A DNA stretch of 64,000 nucleotides from Latrodectus hesperus (lineage: Eukaryota; Arthropoda; Arachnida; Araneae; Theridiidae): assembly GCA_037975125.1 (NCBI GenBank), contig CM075862.1, positions 13,639,125-13,703,124 on the forward strand. Reading direction: 5' to 3'. This document shows, piece after piece, positions 1 through 13,300 of this stretch (position 1 is the stretch's first letter; each line of letters opens with the position of its first letter). Both the position numbers and the translations under genes were made by a program. Below the pieces are notes generated by a model, which saw only the letters and a program-made list of their open reading frames with translations, had not been told where the DNA came from and searched no databases.

Positions 1-739
1 CCATAAGAACTTTCTTTAATATTGTATATAGGTGGAAGCCAGTAAATTTTATTTTATTTTACTAAGTGATTTCTTTCTTATAAGTAAAGGAGAATCAATT
101 TCATCTCAATAAATTTCAGTTGAAGTTAAACGTGTTATTCGAATCTATCAAACAGGACAATTTTTTATAACTATTAAGTGAAACTGGAAAAAATTCATAT
201 TTTCTGCATACGTACGCCAGTTTCGGCTTTATTGTTAAGTGTACTAAATTATGGTTTCCAATTTATGATGCAGAGACACAGGTAAGAAGTGGGGCTATAA
301 AAATATCATTCATACAAAAGTTCTCAGAGCTTTTTAATATCTAAATATATCCTTTCTTCTTGAAATAGGGGCTTCTGTGTCGAATCATGTTAGTTAATTG
401 TTAAAATGTTCGTCAGGTCATAGATAAATATTTGATTTTTCAACATTGTTATTTTTAAGAAAATAGCTTTCTTTGTCTTTCATAAAAACACTTATCTTTA
501 AGATTTATATTTGTAAAAATACCTTATTCAACTTACTTGAATGCCTTTAAAATGTCGAGTAATCATGTATAAAAAAGTGTTTTCTGAAAAACGACGCATA
601 TGTGCAGTTAAACGCAAACTACAATAGAAAACGAAACTAATATAATCACGCAACACTTTTGCTCATGATATTCGGTTTACTATGACAATTGTAATATTCA
701 AATCGTTTTCTAACATTATTTATAAAATACTAAAATTGT
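1..739. other. AT-rich, no gene seen
   Basis: No long open frame, splice-supported exon or repeat recognised. Confidence 0.5.
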
Positions 740-2095
740 CAAGTGTTGTAGAAAGGACCAGAGAACTATCATCATGCTCAACAGTGGACACTTGAGATCG
801 ATGTCCTTTTCTTATGGAAAAAGGTCTTTCCTGCCTGTTTGAAGTCTGCTGTTCACCAGACCTCTCCTGACAGAATTCCAGATTGTCTGGGGCTTTCCAG
901 AATGGATCTTTTCACGATGCCCTAATCCCATATGAGAAATTACAAAGAACCGGTAACACCTCTAGGGTCATTAATGGTCCCAGTTCAAGATATTTAAAGA
1001 CTCAAAATGGTTTCATCTAGTGTGTTCATTATGACCAGACAACTTTTAAATCTCCCAGTTAATGTGCAGGAAATCAGTAACCTCTCTAAGTATCCCAGAT
1101 TTCAAATAAACCTAGATCTGTAAGACAATCTGTTCAAAACTTAGATGTATTAAGGATATCCCATATGTCTTGAGACAATGTGCTTTGGAAACTATTGATT
1201 TGAGGTACCCTGAATCAGAGTGGCTACTTGTCTTTACAGATGGTTACTACTCTGATATCCAACTGTCAGTTGGTGCAGGTATACATTCAAAGCTGTTCAG
1301 TTTCTATGCTTCTGCAGGTGTCTGCAGAACAGCATGTGACGGAGAGGTTGAGGCAATCCAAATTGCATTAAAACAACTTTTCCTAATTTTTTTTAGATTG
1401 GCTCTATTCTCTGATTTACAGGGTGCAATTCAGGCCATTATCTCAATCTCTCCCCTATCTTGTGAAATTCTCCATATCCAGGTACTCTTGGCAATTTTGA
1501 CATCACGAAAGAAACGTGTTGTGTTCCACTGGGTATCTGGGCACTGTGGCATCTATAGAAACGAACAGGCGGACTTCTTCGCAAAGAGGGGCGCAGGACT
1601 TCTCCAGCCAAGATACACAGAGATTTCCTACCACACAATAAAGCTACACCTAAAACAAGCTTTTAAAAGAATTCAAGATTCTAAACTACAAGAAAGGATA
1701 AAAGCCAAGCGGTGGAAAAACGAAGATCTGAATATTCCTGATGGTCCACGCCGTGAAGCTGTGGTACAGTTTTGACTCCTGACGGATCACGACTGTCTGG
1801 CTGAACACTTGCACCGCATTGGCATCTTAAATTCACCCGGCTGACCCCTCTGCAACTTGGCAGAGTCCATGAATAGGACCCACCTCCCCCGCTGTGCTGC
1901 ACTGCAAGGCAGCTCTGAATCATCGCTTTATTGGCAAGCCAGAGAACTTTTGGGGCAATGACTCCGTTCATCTCGTTTACGTTTCTGTACTGTATTCACC
2001 TGTCCTGTCTTCGTCTCATGTCTATTTTGGGATTTTTCATGTGTTTTATTTGTGTTATTCCTTGTATTTGACCTGTCATTGGAAATAAAAAAAAT
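740..2095 (+). pseudogene. Non-LTR retrotransposon 3' end (RNase H and zinc knuckle), degenerate
   Basis: The open frame 1170-1775 carries a ribonuclease H domain: FTDGYYSD (first Asp), CDGEVEAI (Glu), FSDLQGAI (Asp) and HWVSGHCGIYRNEQADFFAK (His/Asp). After a frameshift near 1775 the text resumes with HDCLAEHLHRIGI, then a Cys/His-rich tail around 1840-1925, as at the ORF2 end of jockey/I-type elements. It ends in GGAAATAAAAAAAATTA near 2090, probably the poly-A tail. Upstream 740-1170 has higher complexity than its surroundings and probably holds decayed reverse-transcriptase sequence. Stops and a frameshift make it inactive. Confidence 0.75.
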
Positions 2096-2099
2096 TAAT

Positions 2100-3177
2100 C
2101 TTTTCAAAAGCTCAATTTTCTTCAAGATTTTCTCGGAGTGACAAATTTCATAGACCTGATTTAGCACTGCTAAACATCGGAAATACGCAACAACTAAAAT
2201 TATTAAATTAGAGCAGAAAATTAAAATATAATTAGATTATGGATCTATATGAATACTTGTTTTTAATTTGCTTGCATAATTAAAATGAAAAAACTTTTAT
2301 TATAAATATTAAATAAAAATTTTCCACAGTTTAATTTAATATTTATAATAAAAATTATATGAAAAAGCAAAATTATATGATACCAAAATTGTTTAAATGC
2401 ATAGCTATGATAAAAAATATTATGAAACAAATTATAAAATATTTAATATTTGTAATAATAAATGTATCATAATACTTATGATATAAAAACTGATCAAAAT
2501 TAAATATATCTACAAAAATCTAAAAAAATATTACGTTTTACAGAAAACTTTCTATAAATCGAGACTACAAATATAATAGTTTATATTCATTTAGAATCTT
2601 TTTCTCTCGCTCTCTGTAGCAGAGCGTATATGCTACTTGTCAAGTGAGTTTAGGACATGAAATTTATAATTATTGAGGAAAGGAAAATTATGTTAATTAG
2701 GCATAAAAAGAAACAATCAATAGTTTATTCATATGTATTTAATACCAAATGTCCTAATAGAGCGTATTCGGATAATATTCATTCTTAATATACCTAATTT
2801 ATGAAGAAAATACTGCTATATAGCATGAAAAATAAGAGCTGACATTTAACAATTTAAACATCTATAAATAACCTTTTTAAGTAATCATGACATAAATTTT
2901 GTACAGGTTAAATATCGACTCTTTACAGCTTGATTGGATTTCCTTTGAGAAATCACCAAAATGTCACTAATTCAAATCCCTGTAGTTTCCTGTTTATGTT
3001 TGTGTGAGTTGTCACTCTCGATACACATTGAGCAACTGTAAAATCATTCACAGTTTTGATATTATTAAAGCTGTATTGTTGCAAGTTTATTAGCATCATA
3101 TGGCAAATATTTACTGTATTATATAAGTACAGATTCGTATAAATATTTCTGAATCTGTAATATGTATGTATGTATAT
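2100..3177. other. AT-rich, no gene seen
   Basis: Low-complexity A/T sequence with a short TCTCTCGCTCTCTG run near 2602; no coding signal on either strand. Confidence 0.5.
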
Positions 3178-3779
<602 letters not shown>

Positions 3780-4320
3780 CAATGGCAGAATATATAGAAT
3801 GACGCAGAACAGGGCCGATTTACAAAATCATGAATACCAGATGTATTGATCGAGTTGACATATGATAATCCCCACTTAAACTAAATTCTTACCTCTCATA
3901 GGCCATTCCCAACCTACTTCTTTAAGAATCGCCAGCTTGGGAATAAAGAAAGGGACATCGCAAACTTGTATCTGTGGAGGCATAAAGGATCCATTACACT
4001 ATATCTTACAATGCCCAGAAACACAACGTTTTCATCTCAAGAAAAATTCTGAGCTAACAGATGCTCATTTTCTAAAATTCTGCCTTGAGAACAGCCACCG
4101 GCATCTAATTCTGTCCAGTTATTGAAATACCTATCTGCAAGATGTCTTGAACTATGCGGTAATATTTATATTCCTGATAACTATCTGTCCGATACCCCCC
4201 GATTTCGAGCAATCATAACACCCTTTAAGACTTATCACTTTGGCCTTTTACACAGTGAACTATTTAATCAAAAACTATGGAGAATCAGTATTAAGAAAAA
4301 AACTTTATAAATTTTCGAGC
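3780..4320 (+). pseudogene. Non-LTR retrotransposon ORF2 C-terminal fragment
   Basis: Across two frames: TGGCAGAATATATAG... suggests WQ.., GRFTKS, then TSQTCICGGIKDPLHYILQC (a CxC..H..C zinc-knuckle motif typical of retrotransposon RNase H tails), PETQRFHLKK, and a second frame from 4122 with LCGNIYIPDNYLSDTPRFRA. Stop codons between the pieces show decay. It differs from the 740-2095 copy, so it is a second element family. Confidence 0.6.
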
Positions 4321-5112
4321 ACTAATACTTAATTAGATTTTAATTGTTATTTTGCCTCGTAATCAATGCATTTATTAAATTTCGTTTATATTTGTTTCAA
4401 TTTTACTGGGATTACTTCTCTGAATTGGAGCAACATGTCTCCAATTCCTACATAATTTGTCCTTGAAATAAATGTTTAAAAGATGTCAGTGAGAAGTAAC
4501 CCGTTGACCCTATAGTACATCCGGGGTCTGTCTGGGCAGCTATCTGTCTGTCTACCCCTGGTTGTAGCAAACGTGACGTTGTGGTTTTCTCTTGAGCGGC
4601 TATCACTTCTTTCTTATTATTAGCTTCCCTTTGGGTCTAAATCAACCCAATATTTTTTGTGCATGGTGACTAGTGTTTCAAGAAATTATAGTCTTGTCAA
4701 TAGAGGCTCCCAAACACAAACACATTAATTTCGTCTCTGCTTTAGATAAACGTAAAATGTGCTGTACATATTTCTCACACATTCTCGACACCTGAATCAG
4801 TTTTATGAATCAATGATGATTGCATCTGCTGGATGAGGACATCTCAGAGATGTACTCTGAGAGTATAGGACCAATCTAGGTGTGTTACAGCTGATGTGCA
4901 TCCCTTTGTTGCACTCAGTTATGGGTGGTGCAGCCAGGTCTCGAAACTTTATTACCAATTCAATGGAGAATGCTACTTTTAGCTGTGCCTCCCTCATAAA
5001 CAACAAAAAGAAAACTTGAAACCTAAGTTTGCTGTCAAAATAAAACCTTGAACTTTTTAAACTGTGTCTCGTTTCCTTATTGAAATAAAAGTGACACAAA
5101 AAGGAATATCGG
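4321..5112. other. Unassigned, moderate-complexity DNA
   Basis: Between two retrotransposon remnants; probably their decayed non-coding parts. The minus-strand frame 4803-5123 has no recognisable motif. Confidence 0.3.
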
Positions 5113-5640
5113 GTCAAAGTCAAAAATATTCAGAAACTGGGATCAGATGATTTGCTGATAGAGCCTACTTCCGACATTCAAGCAGTCATTCTGACAAAAA
5201 TGAACTTATTGCGTTAAATTGAAGTGACTGCTTCATCTCATGGCAACCTCATTTTTCTCGAGGTGTTATCTCGGCAAGGGATTTATTATATTCGCGGACG
5301 GAAGAGGTTCTGGAATATTTACAGAATCAGAAGGTCTGCAGAGTTAAACAAATTACAGTCATAAGAGAGGGTAAGATTATTGATATTAAGCATTTGATTC
5401 TGGCTTTTCTACACCAGAACCCTAGTACATATTACACGAATCGCTTTCCCCCAGCCAGAAGATATCACTGAAAAATCTTCATTAGAAAGGTTTGTATAAG
5501 AATTTGGAGTATTCCTGTCAATGTGTGTTGTGTAAAAGGCATTTATAGCGCAAGCAAGGGATTCTTCACGTCCTGCAACGGTGGCATCTCCCTAAAGATG
5601 CATTCAAATGACACTCTTTGCAAGTTAATGGGGTTTTTAA
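5113..5640 (+). pseudogene. Jockey-type gag (ORF1) remnant
   Basis: Frames in order give KLGSDDLLIEPTSDIQAVIL, a short stop-interrupted stretch, then EEVLEYLQNQKVCRVKQITV followed by IREGKIIDIKHLILAF. These resemble the RNA-binding segment upstream of zinc knuckles in jockey-family gag proteins. Frame changes near 5210 and after 5420 and several stops show it is dead. The 5' extent (perhaps from about 4800) is unclear. Confidence 0.55.
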
Positions 5641-6444
5641 CATCTTATAGCATAACTACAAGTAAGGTGGGCAAAATTTAAATACAGAATTTCGATATTT
5701 TTTACAGATCCCGTCGTAGGGAAAATTTCAATTTCTGGGACCATTTCCCCAAACTCTAATTTAAACCTAAAAAGGGCTAAAGTAACTATTAGTCACATGT
5801 TGAGAAAGCCGACAAATACAACAAAATTTGATTTGTTTTTTATCATCAAAATATCTACAAAAAGCAATCAGTCTTCAAATATAGGTTGATGTTGGTCAAA
5901 GAATTTGATTATGAGGCATTATGTATAATTTTTAACTAACAATATTCATAATTATAATCTGTTCTCTTTCTATTTATCTTTAAAATTGCATTTAATGAAC
6001 GAAATGTATATGGTATTTAATATCATTGTGTGTAGATTATTATAATAAATAAAATCATCGTAGTTTATTATTTCATATATTTCAAGATAAAAATGGAAAA
6101 TAAATTAAAAAACGAGTGCTAAGAAGGGAAAATAAACGTAATAGTAATAATTTATTTAAGTTCTGGCAAAACTGTTTAAAATTATTTCCACTATCATAAA
6201 AATTACCAAATTCTTTTTCTTTAGAAGGTTAAAGTTGGATAAATCACTTCTTCTGTTTCATTATTCTTATATTTCTACTGTCAGATGCATTAAAGGAATA
6301 TTTTATTTTTTATTGAGAACTTAAATTTTTTTGTATCACAAATTTTATTTTAATTTTGTAAACTAAAATTCACTTATTAAATTTTATCGTAATCCATAAT
6401 AAAGTGCACAATGATGTTTTATTATATAATAAATCAAATTAATA
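5641..6444. other. AT-rich, no gene seen
   Basis: No coding or structural signal recognised up to the mariner boundary. Confidence 0.5.
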
Positions 6445-7696
6445 CGAGGGTCACTCTGAAATTTTTGAGATACAACTAGGTTTTTAAAGTTATACTTACA
6501 AAATTTTAGGTGTGTTCAAAGTAGTCTCCTCCAGCATCAATGCAGTTTTGTAGATGAATTTTCCACACATTAAATGCCTCAAGCCATTCATTTCTTCGAA
6601 TAGATGAAAAAATGCATTTATAGCCACATCAATCTCTTCTTCTGAATGAAAACGACGTCCACCTAAGTTCTTTTTTAGATTAAAGAATAACCAGAAGTCG
6701 CACATAGCTAGATCAGGTGAATACGGCGGATGTTCGATCACTTTAATTTGTTTTTGTTTAAGAAACTCAACTGTTAATCCGGCTGTATGTGAAGATGCAT
6801 TGTCATGGTGAAGCATTAGTCCCCTAACATTCAATTCTTGTAGAATTTCTGGAATGCATTTAGTGGTATACCAGTTTGCTGTTACTGTCTTCTGTCCTTC
6901 CAACTTGATGGCTTTGACCAATCCCGTACTTCTGAAGAAAACGGCATACATCACTTTTTTCAGTGCGCGTTGTTTTTTCACCATTGTCGGCCTGGGATCA
7001 TCTTCAAAGACCCATACTTTGCTTTCTTGACGTGTTGGAACGTCAAAAAACGGTAATGAACGTTTCATCACCCGTTACAATTTTAGAAATGATGCGGTGG
7101 CCACCATTATTCAGCATATTAAGAGTTTCTTTACTGATTCTGACACGCTCCTCTTTTTGATGCTCAGTTAGATTATGGGGAACCCAACGGCAAACTACTT
7201 TTTTCATATCTAATTCTTCATGAATGATTTTGTGTATGGCTGCGGATCTAGTGTTCCTTCTGTATCATTTGATAGGTACAGCGATTATCATCCATTAACA
7301 TTTTTCGTATGGCAGTCACATTATCCGGGATTACTGCCGATGGCGGCTTTCCTGTGTGTTCTTCATCCTGAAGAAAATTGCGACCTCTTCTAAATTCTCT
7401 AAATCATCTGAATACAGTAGCACAAGCTGGAGATTCATCACCAAATGCTAATTGCAACCGTTGAACGCATTCTTCTTGATTTAATCCTGCTTTGAAATCG
7501 TAGAAAATCATAGCGCGAAAATGTTCTCGCGTCAACTCCATTTTCTCTTCTGTTTAAAATTTATTCCACGCAAAACAAGTTGAAGTAAGTCTATAAAAAA
7601 TTATCTTCTGCGTTAAAATACTTTGTACTTTAAAATTAAACCGTTATTTTTATTTTGTAAATTCTCGTCTGCGCGTATCTCAAAAATTTCAGAGTA
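6445..7696 (-). mobile_element. Mariner element, copy 1
   Basis: The left terminal repeat starts CGAGGGTCACTCTG just after TA (6443-6444). The right end retains GTATCTCAAAAATTTCAGAG but lacks the last bases present in copy 2. The transposase reads on the minus strand from ATG at 7539-7541. The C-terminal frame 6496-7071 has [10 protein letters not shown] and [13 protein letters not shown] with exactly 34 residues between the two aspartates, the mariner D34D signature. Frameshifts near 7070 and further upstream inactivate it. Confidence 0.93.
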
Positions 7697-9219
7697 GATG
7701 TAATCGGGAAAAAATATTTTTGCGTTTTGAAAACTTGCATGATTTAATTAAAAAAAAACTTTCACGTTTTTATAGATTTTATTAAACACAGTAAAAAAGA
7801 TTATACATTTAAAGAATCTAAAGTTTGTTGTTCTGTAATTATAATTCATTTCTCAAACTGATGTTATTAAATAGATTTTTAATTAAAAAAACTATTTGAT
7901 AAGTCCTAAGTTTGAGTCATTAATTATGGGGATTTTTTAATGTCACTAAGTTCTCAAGGTTATTTAAATTATCAAGTGTGTCCAGTTGTAGTGGTTTAAA
8001 TCAAAACAGCCGTAAGTGCAATTAAAATTTAATTTTAAAGTTAAGTTACACACAATTACAAAATAGATACAAGAAATTAAAAATGGCGATAAAACACTTT
8101 GAATCCGAAAGCTTAACTGACAGTCTTTTCTTATGTCCGCTAGGAGCTCTTTCAGGCAGTTCGGAAGGAAGAGAGAGAGAGAGAAAAGTGCCACACACAC
8201 ACAAGTATCTTTTTTGTGAAATTATTTTCGTAAAATTTCTCTTTATTTATAGTTTTTTTTAAAATATGAACTTTTCATTGTGTTTATTTTGATTTTATGC
8301 CGTTGGGATTAGTGATTATAAAATATTACCGTTTTTTAAATTTCCTTATGAGCTTCTATCATTAAGAAAATCCCAATTTACACCTGTTAGAATTGCTGAC
8401 CATATTTTGAAAACAGTGTCATTCTCAGTTTGAAGGAATAAAATCAACAAATGTTACTAGTTTGACTGTGGTGCTCACTTTTAACAAAAAGAAATATATA
8501 AACTGTATTTAACTCGTTTGTATTTTATCTGTTATCATCAGTTAATGAGTTCGTATATAGTTGCCTCTTCAAATAGAAACTTAATTAGAGCTGGCATTAC
8601 TGATGCATTGGACTCAGAATAATCATTCTCCTCATAATTACTTTGTTTAGGAGCAGATAAAATTTTTAAATAACAACCAACATCGTCTGTAGATGTATAA
8701 AAAAAGCTATTACAGTCTTTCAACTTACACATACCATCCTCTACAAGTAATTTATCTTGTTTATAATTATTTAAAAGTTCCGTCATTTATTTCTCATGGT
8801 TGAGAATGTTACCATGAAAAAGAATTTTCCATTAAATTGGAATATTCTCAGCGAAATCGTATTTTTGCATTACAACCAGATAAAATATGTTTAGACAGAA
8901 TAAGTGATATAACAGCAGGCACATTATATCTGATATCTTAAAAAATATCTCCGATTCCTAGTTGTGAACCTAGTGCTCCAAGCTTCAATATTTAAAATAT
9001 CCTCGCTAACTTAATTGTTATTTTTAATTAAAACAATATATTCTTACTTTTCTTGAACAGTAACCTTGTTTAATATTCTATTCATGACTGATAGGGGAAT
9101 TTCTTTTCTGCTGCAAATTTATTGTTAATTTGATATGCGATAGAACAGTTTGAACATTCTTTTGTTTAAAAGGTTTGAGAGTAAAAAAGGATTGAGCGAT
9201 TATATTTAAAGGTTATATA
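7697..9219. other. AT-rich; small GA/CA microsatellite
   Basis: GAGAGAGAGAGAG and CACACACACAC tracts lie at about 8172-8202. Otherwise only the uncertain minus-strand ORF at 8538-8786. Confidence 0.4.
8538..8786 (-). CDS. Small uncharacterised ORF
   Basis: An 82-codon minus-strand frame starting MTELLNNYKQDKLLVEDGMC and ending IYELIN, fairly acidic. It lies 1.5 kb upstream of PWP1 on the opposite strand. No family recognised and no clear splice or promoter signals; it may be a single exon, an old insertion or a chance frame. Confidence 0.2.
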   Translation of the reverse strand: MTELLNNYKQDKLLVEDGMCKLKDCNSFFYTSTDDVGCYLKILSAPKQSNYEENDYSESNASVMPALIKFLFEEATIYELIN

Positions 9220-9506
9220 TGTGGGATTGAAAGCGCTACAAGAGGGCCATTCACATAAAGTTTGTTGCCTGACATAAAAACAGGAAGAAAGAAAACGACA
9301 AGGAGAGGAGAGTTGAAGACGTACAAATTGATTTTGGGCAATTACTAGCTTTGAATTATAACTAAGATGATGTTAGATTAGACTTTATGATTTGATATTC
9401 ATTTGTAAATATGTAAATAGTATTCTCTTGTTATTTCAAAAATCATTATTAAACAATTTAAACTTCATCTGTCATTATTTCCCATAATGAAACGACAGAA
9501 CCCACA
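9220..9506. mobile_element. Solo LTR
   Basis: A 287-bp segment opens TGTGGG and closes CCCACA (perfect 6-bp inverted ends with TG..CA), and is flanked on both sides by TATATA (9214-9219 and 9507-9512), consistent with target duplication. No internal retrotransposon sequence adjoins, so it fits recombination between two LTRs. The flanks are low complexity, which weakens the duplication evidence. Confidence 0.65.
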
Positions 9507-9512
9507 TATATA

Positions 9513-10331
9513 ATCTCCGGCATTATTATCATCTTCTAGATACAAAATTTTTATAAAAGGAATAATAACATTGAAACAATTATATCTTTCCAGATTCCGA
9601 AAAACTTGAAAGTGCACTGAGAAAAGATTTATATTAAAAAATCTATATGAATTTATTAAAAATCTTGAAGAAAAAGTGTTTAAAAATTATGATTATATAA
9701 TAATCTAGATCATTAACCAGATTTATACATTTTTAATTATAAATATTCACTTTTGGAAATTCAGTTTTTTTGAAAGATAAATTTTAAATTTATAATGATA
9801 ATCCCTTATTATTATTAAAAGATATTCTTAACTCTAGAACATGAAATACTCAATCTAAATGAAATATTACAATGTGCAGTTTAAATGAAGTTCACAAATT
9901 TGCTTTTCAATCGAAATACATATTCAAAAGAATAATTTGTCGCATGTAGGTAAACATTAGCATTGATGAAATCAAATTTCACATCTTAACAGTAAGTTAC
10001 ACTAATCATATAGAAATAAAAAAATTATGGCTCAGATAATTGCTTATTGATTTTAAATGAATGTGAAAAGTCTATATAAATTCCCTTATTTCAAAATAAG
10101 GAAATATAAACATATAAATTTCAAGAAATTAAATTTTTAATGGATACTTTTAAGGCTGGCACAAGCACAGAATCTTCAATATACTTTCATCACAAGAAAC
10201 TGCAATCAATGAATCAATCAGAATTAGATTGATAGAAGATTGCTTACAATACAAAGTTTTTATTCACGTGTTCATATAGTAACTGTCTTTGTATAGTGTA
10301 ATTTAATTAGATCAACTTTATATTTTACGCT
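9513..10331. other. PWP1 upstream region
   Basis: Should contain the promoter and 5' UTR of PWP1. I see no convincing TATA box or initiator, and no CpG-rich patch. Confidence 0.4.
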
Positions 10332-10394
10332 ATGAATTTTGTGCCTTGTTTAACTTGGGTGGAGAAAGGAATTGCAAAATCGTGTCCAGATAAA
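10332..10394 (+). CDS. PWP1: PWP1 coding exon 1 (start codon)
   Basis: Encodes 21 residues, [20 protein letters not shown] plus K, matching the conserved PWP1 N-terminus. The donor GTATAT follows in phase 0. The next intron is only 76 nt, unlike the kilobase introns elsewhere in the gene. Confidence 0.9.
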
Positions 10395-13300
10395 GTATAT
10401 TAGGATTTTCCTTTTTTCATTGAATTATTTAGTTATTAAGTATATTTAATTATTTTATGTTTCATTTCAGCTGCAGTTGACTCCGGAAGAACTGAAGAAC
10501 ATTATTCAGGAAACCAAAAAACTTTCTGAGTGAGTAAAATTTAATATTTAACCTGTAATCTAAGTTTGTTTGCATCATTTTATATTATATAAATGATATT
10601 GGTAAACTAATGTTAATTGAAAAAAACAAATGTACAATTTTGGCTGACAATCTCAGATTATGGAGACAATTGAATTGTTTCTTTTATTTGATTTTATTTA
10701 AAAATATGTGATCTGTGTTCTCGTGAATTCCAAACTTATGTTAAAAATGTACCTTAATTCTTAGGTAAACAACTTATTGTAATTTAACTGTTTCTTAAGT
10801 CCATTTTGCCTTAGACATGAATGTTTGTAATAATTCAAAATTAGTTATTCCAGTCAACTAAGTTCTTTAGTGAAAAAGTAATTACGAGGGTCACTCTGAA
10901 ATTTTTGAGATACAACTAGGTTTTTAAAGTTATACTTGCAAAATTTTAGATGTGTTCAAAGTAGTCTCCTCCAGTATCAATGCACTTTTATTGACGAATT
11001 TTCCACAGATTAAATGCCTCACGCCATTCATTTCTTCGAATAGATGAAAAAATTCATTTATAGCCATATCAATCTCTTCTTCTGAATGAAAATGACGTCC
11101 ACGTAAGTTCTTTTTAGATTAAAGAATAACCAAAAGTCGCACATAGCTAGATCAGGTGAATATGGTGGATGTTCGATCACTTTTATTTGTTTTTGTTTAA
11201 GAAACGCAACTGTTAATCCAGCTGTATGTGAAGATGCATTGTCATGGAGAAGCATTAGTCCCCTAACATTCAGTTCTTGTAGAATTTCTGGAAGACATTT
11301 AGTAGTATACCAGTTTGATGTTACTGTCTTCTGTCCTTCCAACTTGATGGCTTTAACCAATCCTGTACTTCTGAAGAAAACGGCATACATCACTTTTTTC
11401 AGTGTGCATTGTTTTTTCACAATTGTCGGCGTGGGATCATCTTCAAAGACCCATACTTTGCTTTCTTGACGTGTTGGAACGTCAAAAAGCGGTATGTACG
11501 TTTCATCACCCATTACAATTTTAGAAATGATGCGGTGGCCACCATTATTCAGCATATTAAGAGTTTCTTTACTGATTCTGACACGCTCCTCTTTTTGATG
11601 CTCAGTTAGATTATGGGGAGCCCAACGGCAAACTACTTTTTTCATATGTAATTCTTCATGAATGATTTTGTGTATGGCTGCGGATCCAATGTTCCTTCTG
11701 TATCATTTGATAGGTACAGCGATTATCATCCATTAACATTTTTTGTATGGCAGACACATTATCCGGGATTACTGCCGATGGCGGCTTTCCTGTGTGTTCT
11801 TCATCCTGAAGAAAATTGCGACCTTTTCTAAATTCTCTAAACCATCTGAATACAGTAGCACCAGCTGGAAATTCATCACCAAATGCTAATTGCAACCGTT
11901 GAACGCATTCTTCTTGATTTAATCCTGCTTTGAAATCGTAGAAAATCATAGCGCGAAAATGTTCTCTCGTCAACTCCATTTTCTCTTCTGTTTAAAATTT
12001 ATTCCATGCTAAACAAGTTGAAATAAGTCAGTAAAAAATCATCTTCTGTGTTAAAATACTTTGTACTTTAAAATTAAACTGTTATTTTTATTTTGTAAAT
12101 TCTCGTCTGCAAGTATCTCAAAAATTTCAGAGTAACCCTCGTAAGTGCTACTAAGTAAAACTAAACACTGACTTATTGTATAAAATTACGAAGTATGTAT
12201 ATATAACAATTGATTATTATAGCAACAAATATTCTGATCTGTTATTAATTAATAATAAATATTAGGAATTTTATAAAGTTCACAATATGATTCTGACTAG
12301 TAAAATATGTGGATATTATTTAAAAAATAACCTTTATTTGCCAATGTTAATTTTAAAAATGCTTAACTGTAAGTATGTTTTTCCTAATTTTCATATTTTT
12401 AAAATTGTGCTTATAAAATATGATATCAATGTTTATAATTTTTAAATTAAGTTGTTAATATTACTAAGCCGTATGAATATATGGGTGTTTATGTATTATT
12501 CTATCTATCATATAAGTGAAAAATTATATGCCTTGAAATAATATGATTTAGACCTTAGAAAAAAGTTTTGGCTAAATCCTATGAGTTGGTATGCATTCCA
12601 AATGTATCAAACCTAAGTCATTTATATTAAAATATTGAAGATAAATTACATTCCTTAAACAAAATAATGAATGACATTTTAGTTATGTTATTTAAAATCT
12701 ATTAAAAAGAAACCTTTTTTTGATAAAATAATAAGTTCACTGCATTCAATATTTCACTTAGACATTACCATAATACTATTTACATTATTAAATAAAAAAT
12801 CTATTTAATAACTATGTTGATGAGGGATTTTCTTATATGCCCTTGTTCTAAATATGTATTTAGTCATTTATTATTTTATTTTAAGTGGAGCTTCTTAATT
12901 TAATGTATAGTGAAATTGAAAATGACGAGCCATCTGATGAAGAGAATTCCAACGATGAAACATCAAATGCTGTAGAGGAATCTGAGAATTCAAATAAAGA
13001 TGAAGATGATTTTGATACAAGATATAATTTAAACACTTATGATGATGATGGTAAGAAATATTTAATGTTTCTAAATTTTCTCATTTCTTTTTAGTAAACA
13101 ATATCCATTGTAAACTCATGTATTAATGCTTAAATGTTTTTTTCAATGTAATACTTGTAATAAGCTTGTTATTAAAAATTTTAAATTTTATTTTTCTGTT
13201 AAAAGATTTTAATTCTAATTTTTATTAATTGTTTATATTTTTCCCTTTTTTTAACTAATTTTTTTAATGAACATTAAATTTTTTTAACAATGATATTTTA

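Noticed and set aside
7964..8200. 78-codon minus-strand frame
   Set aside because: Low-complexity hydrophobic translation over a GA/CA microsatellite, no homology recognised.
12885..13094. Alternative start of PWP1 exon 3 at GTG 12885 or ATG 12903
   Set aside because: Joining exon 2 at 12886 breaks the frame, and starting here would lose the conserved N-terminus encoded by exons 1-2.
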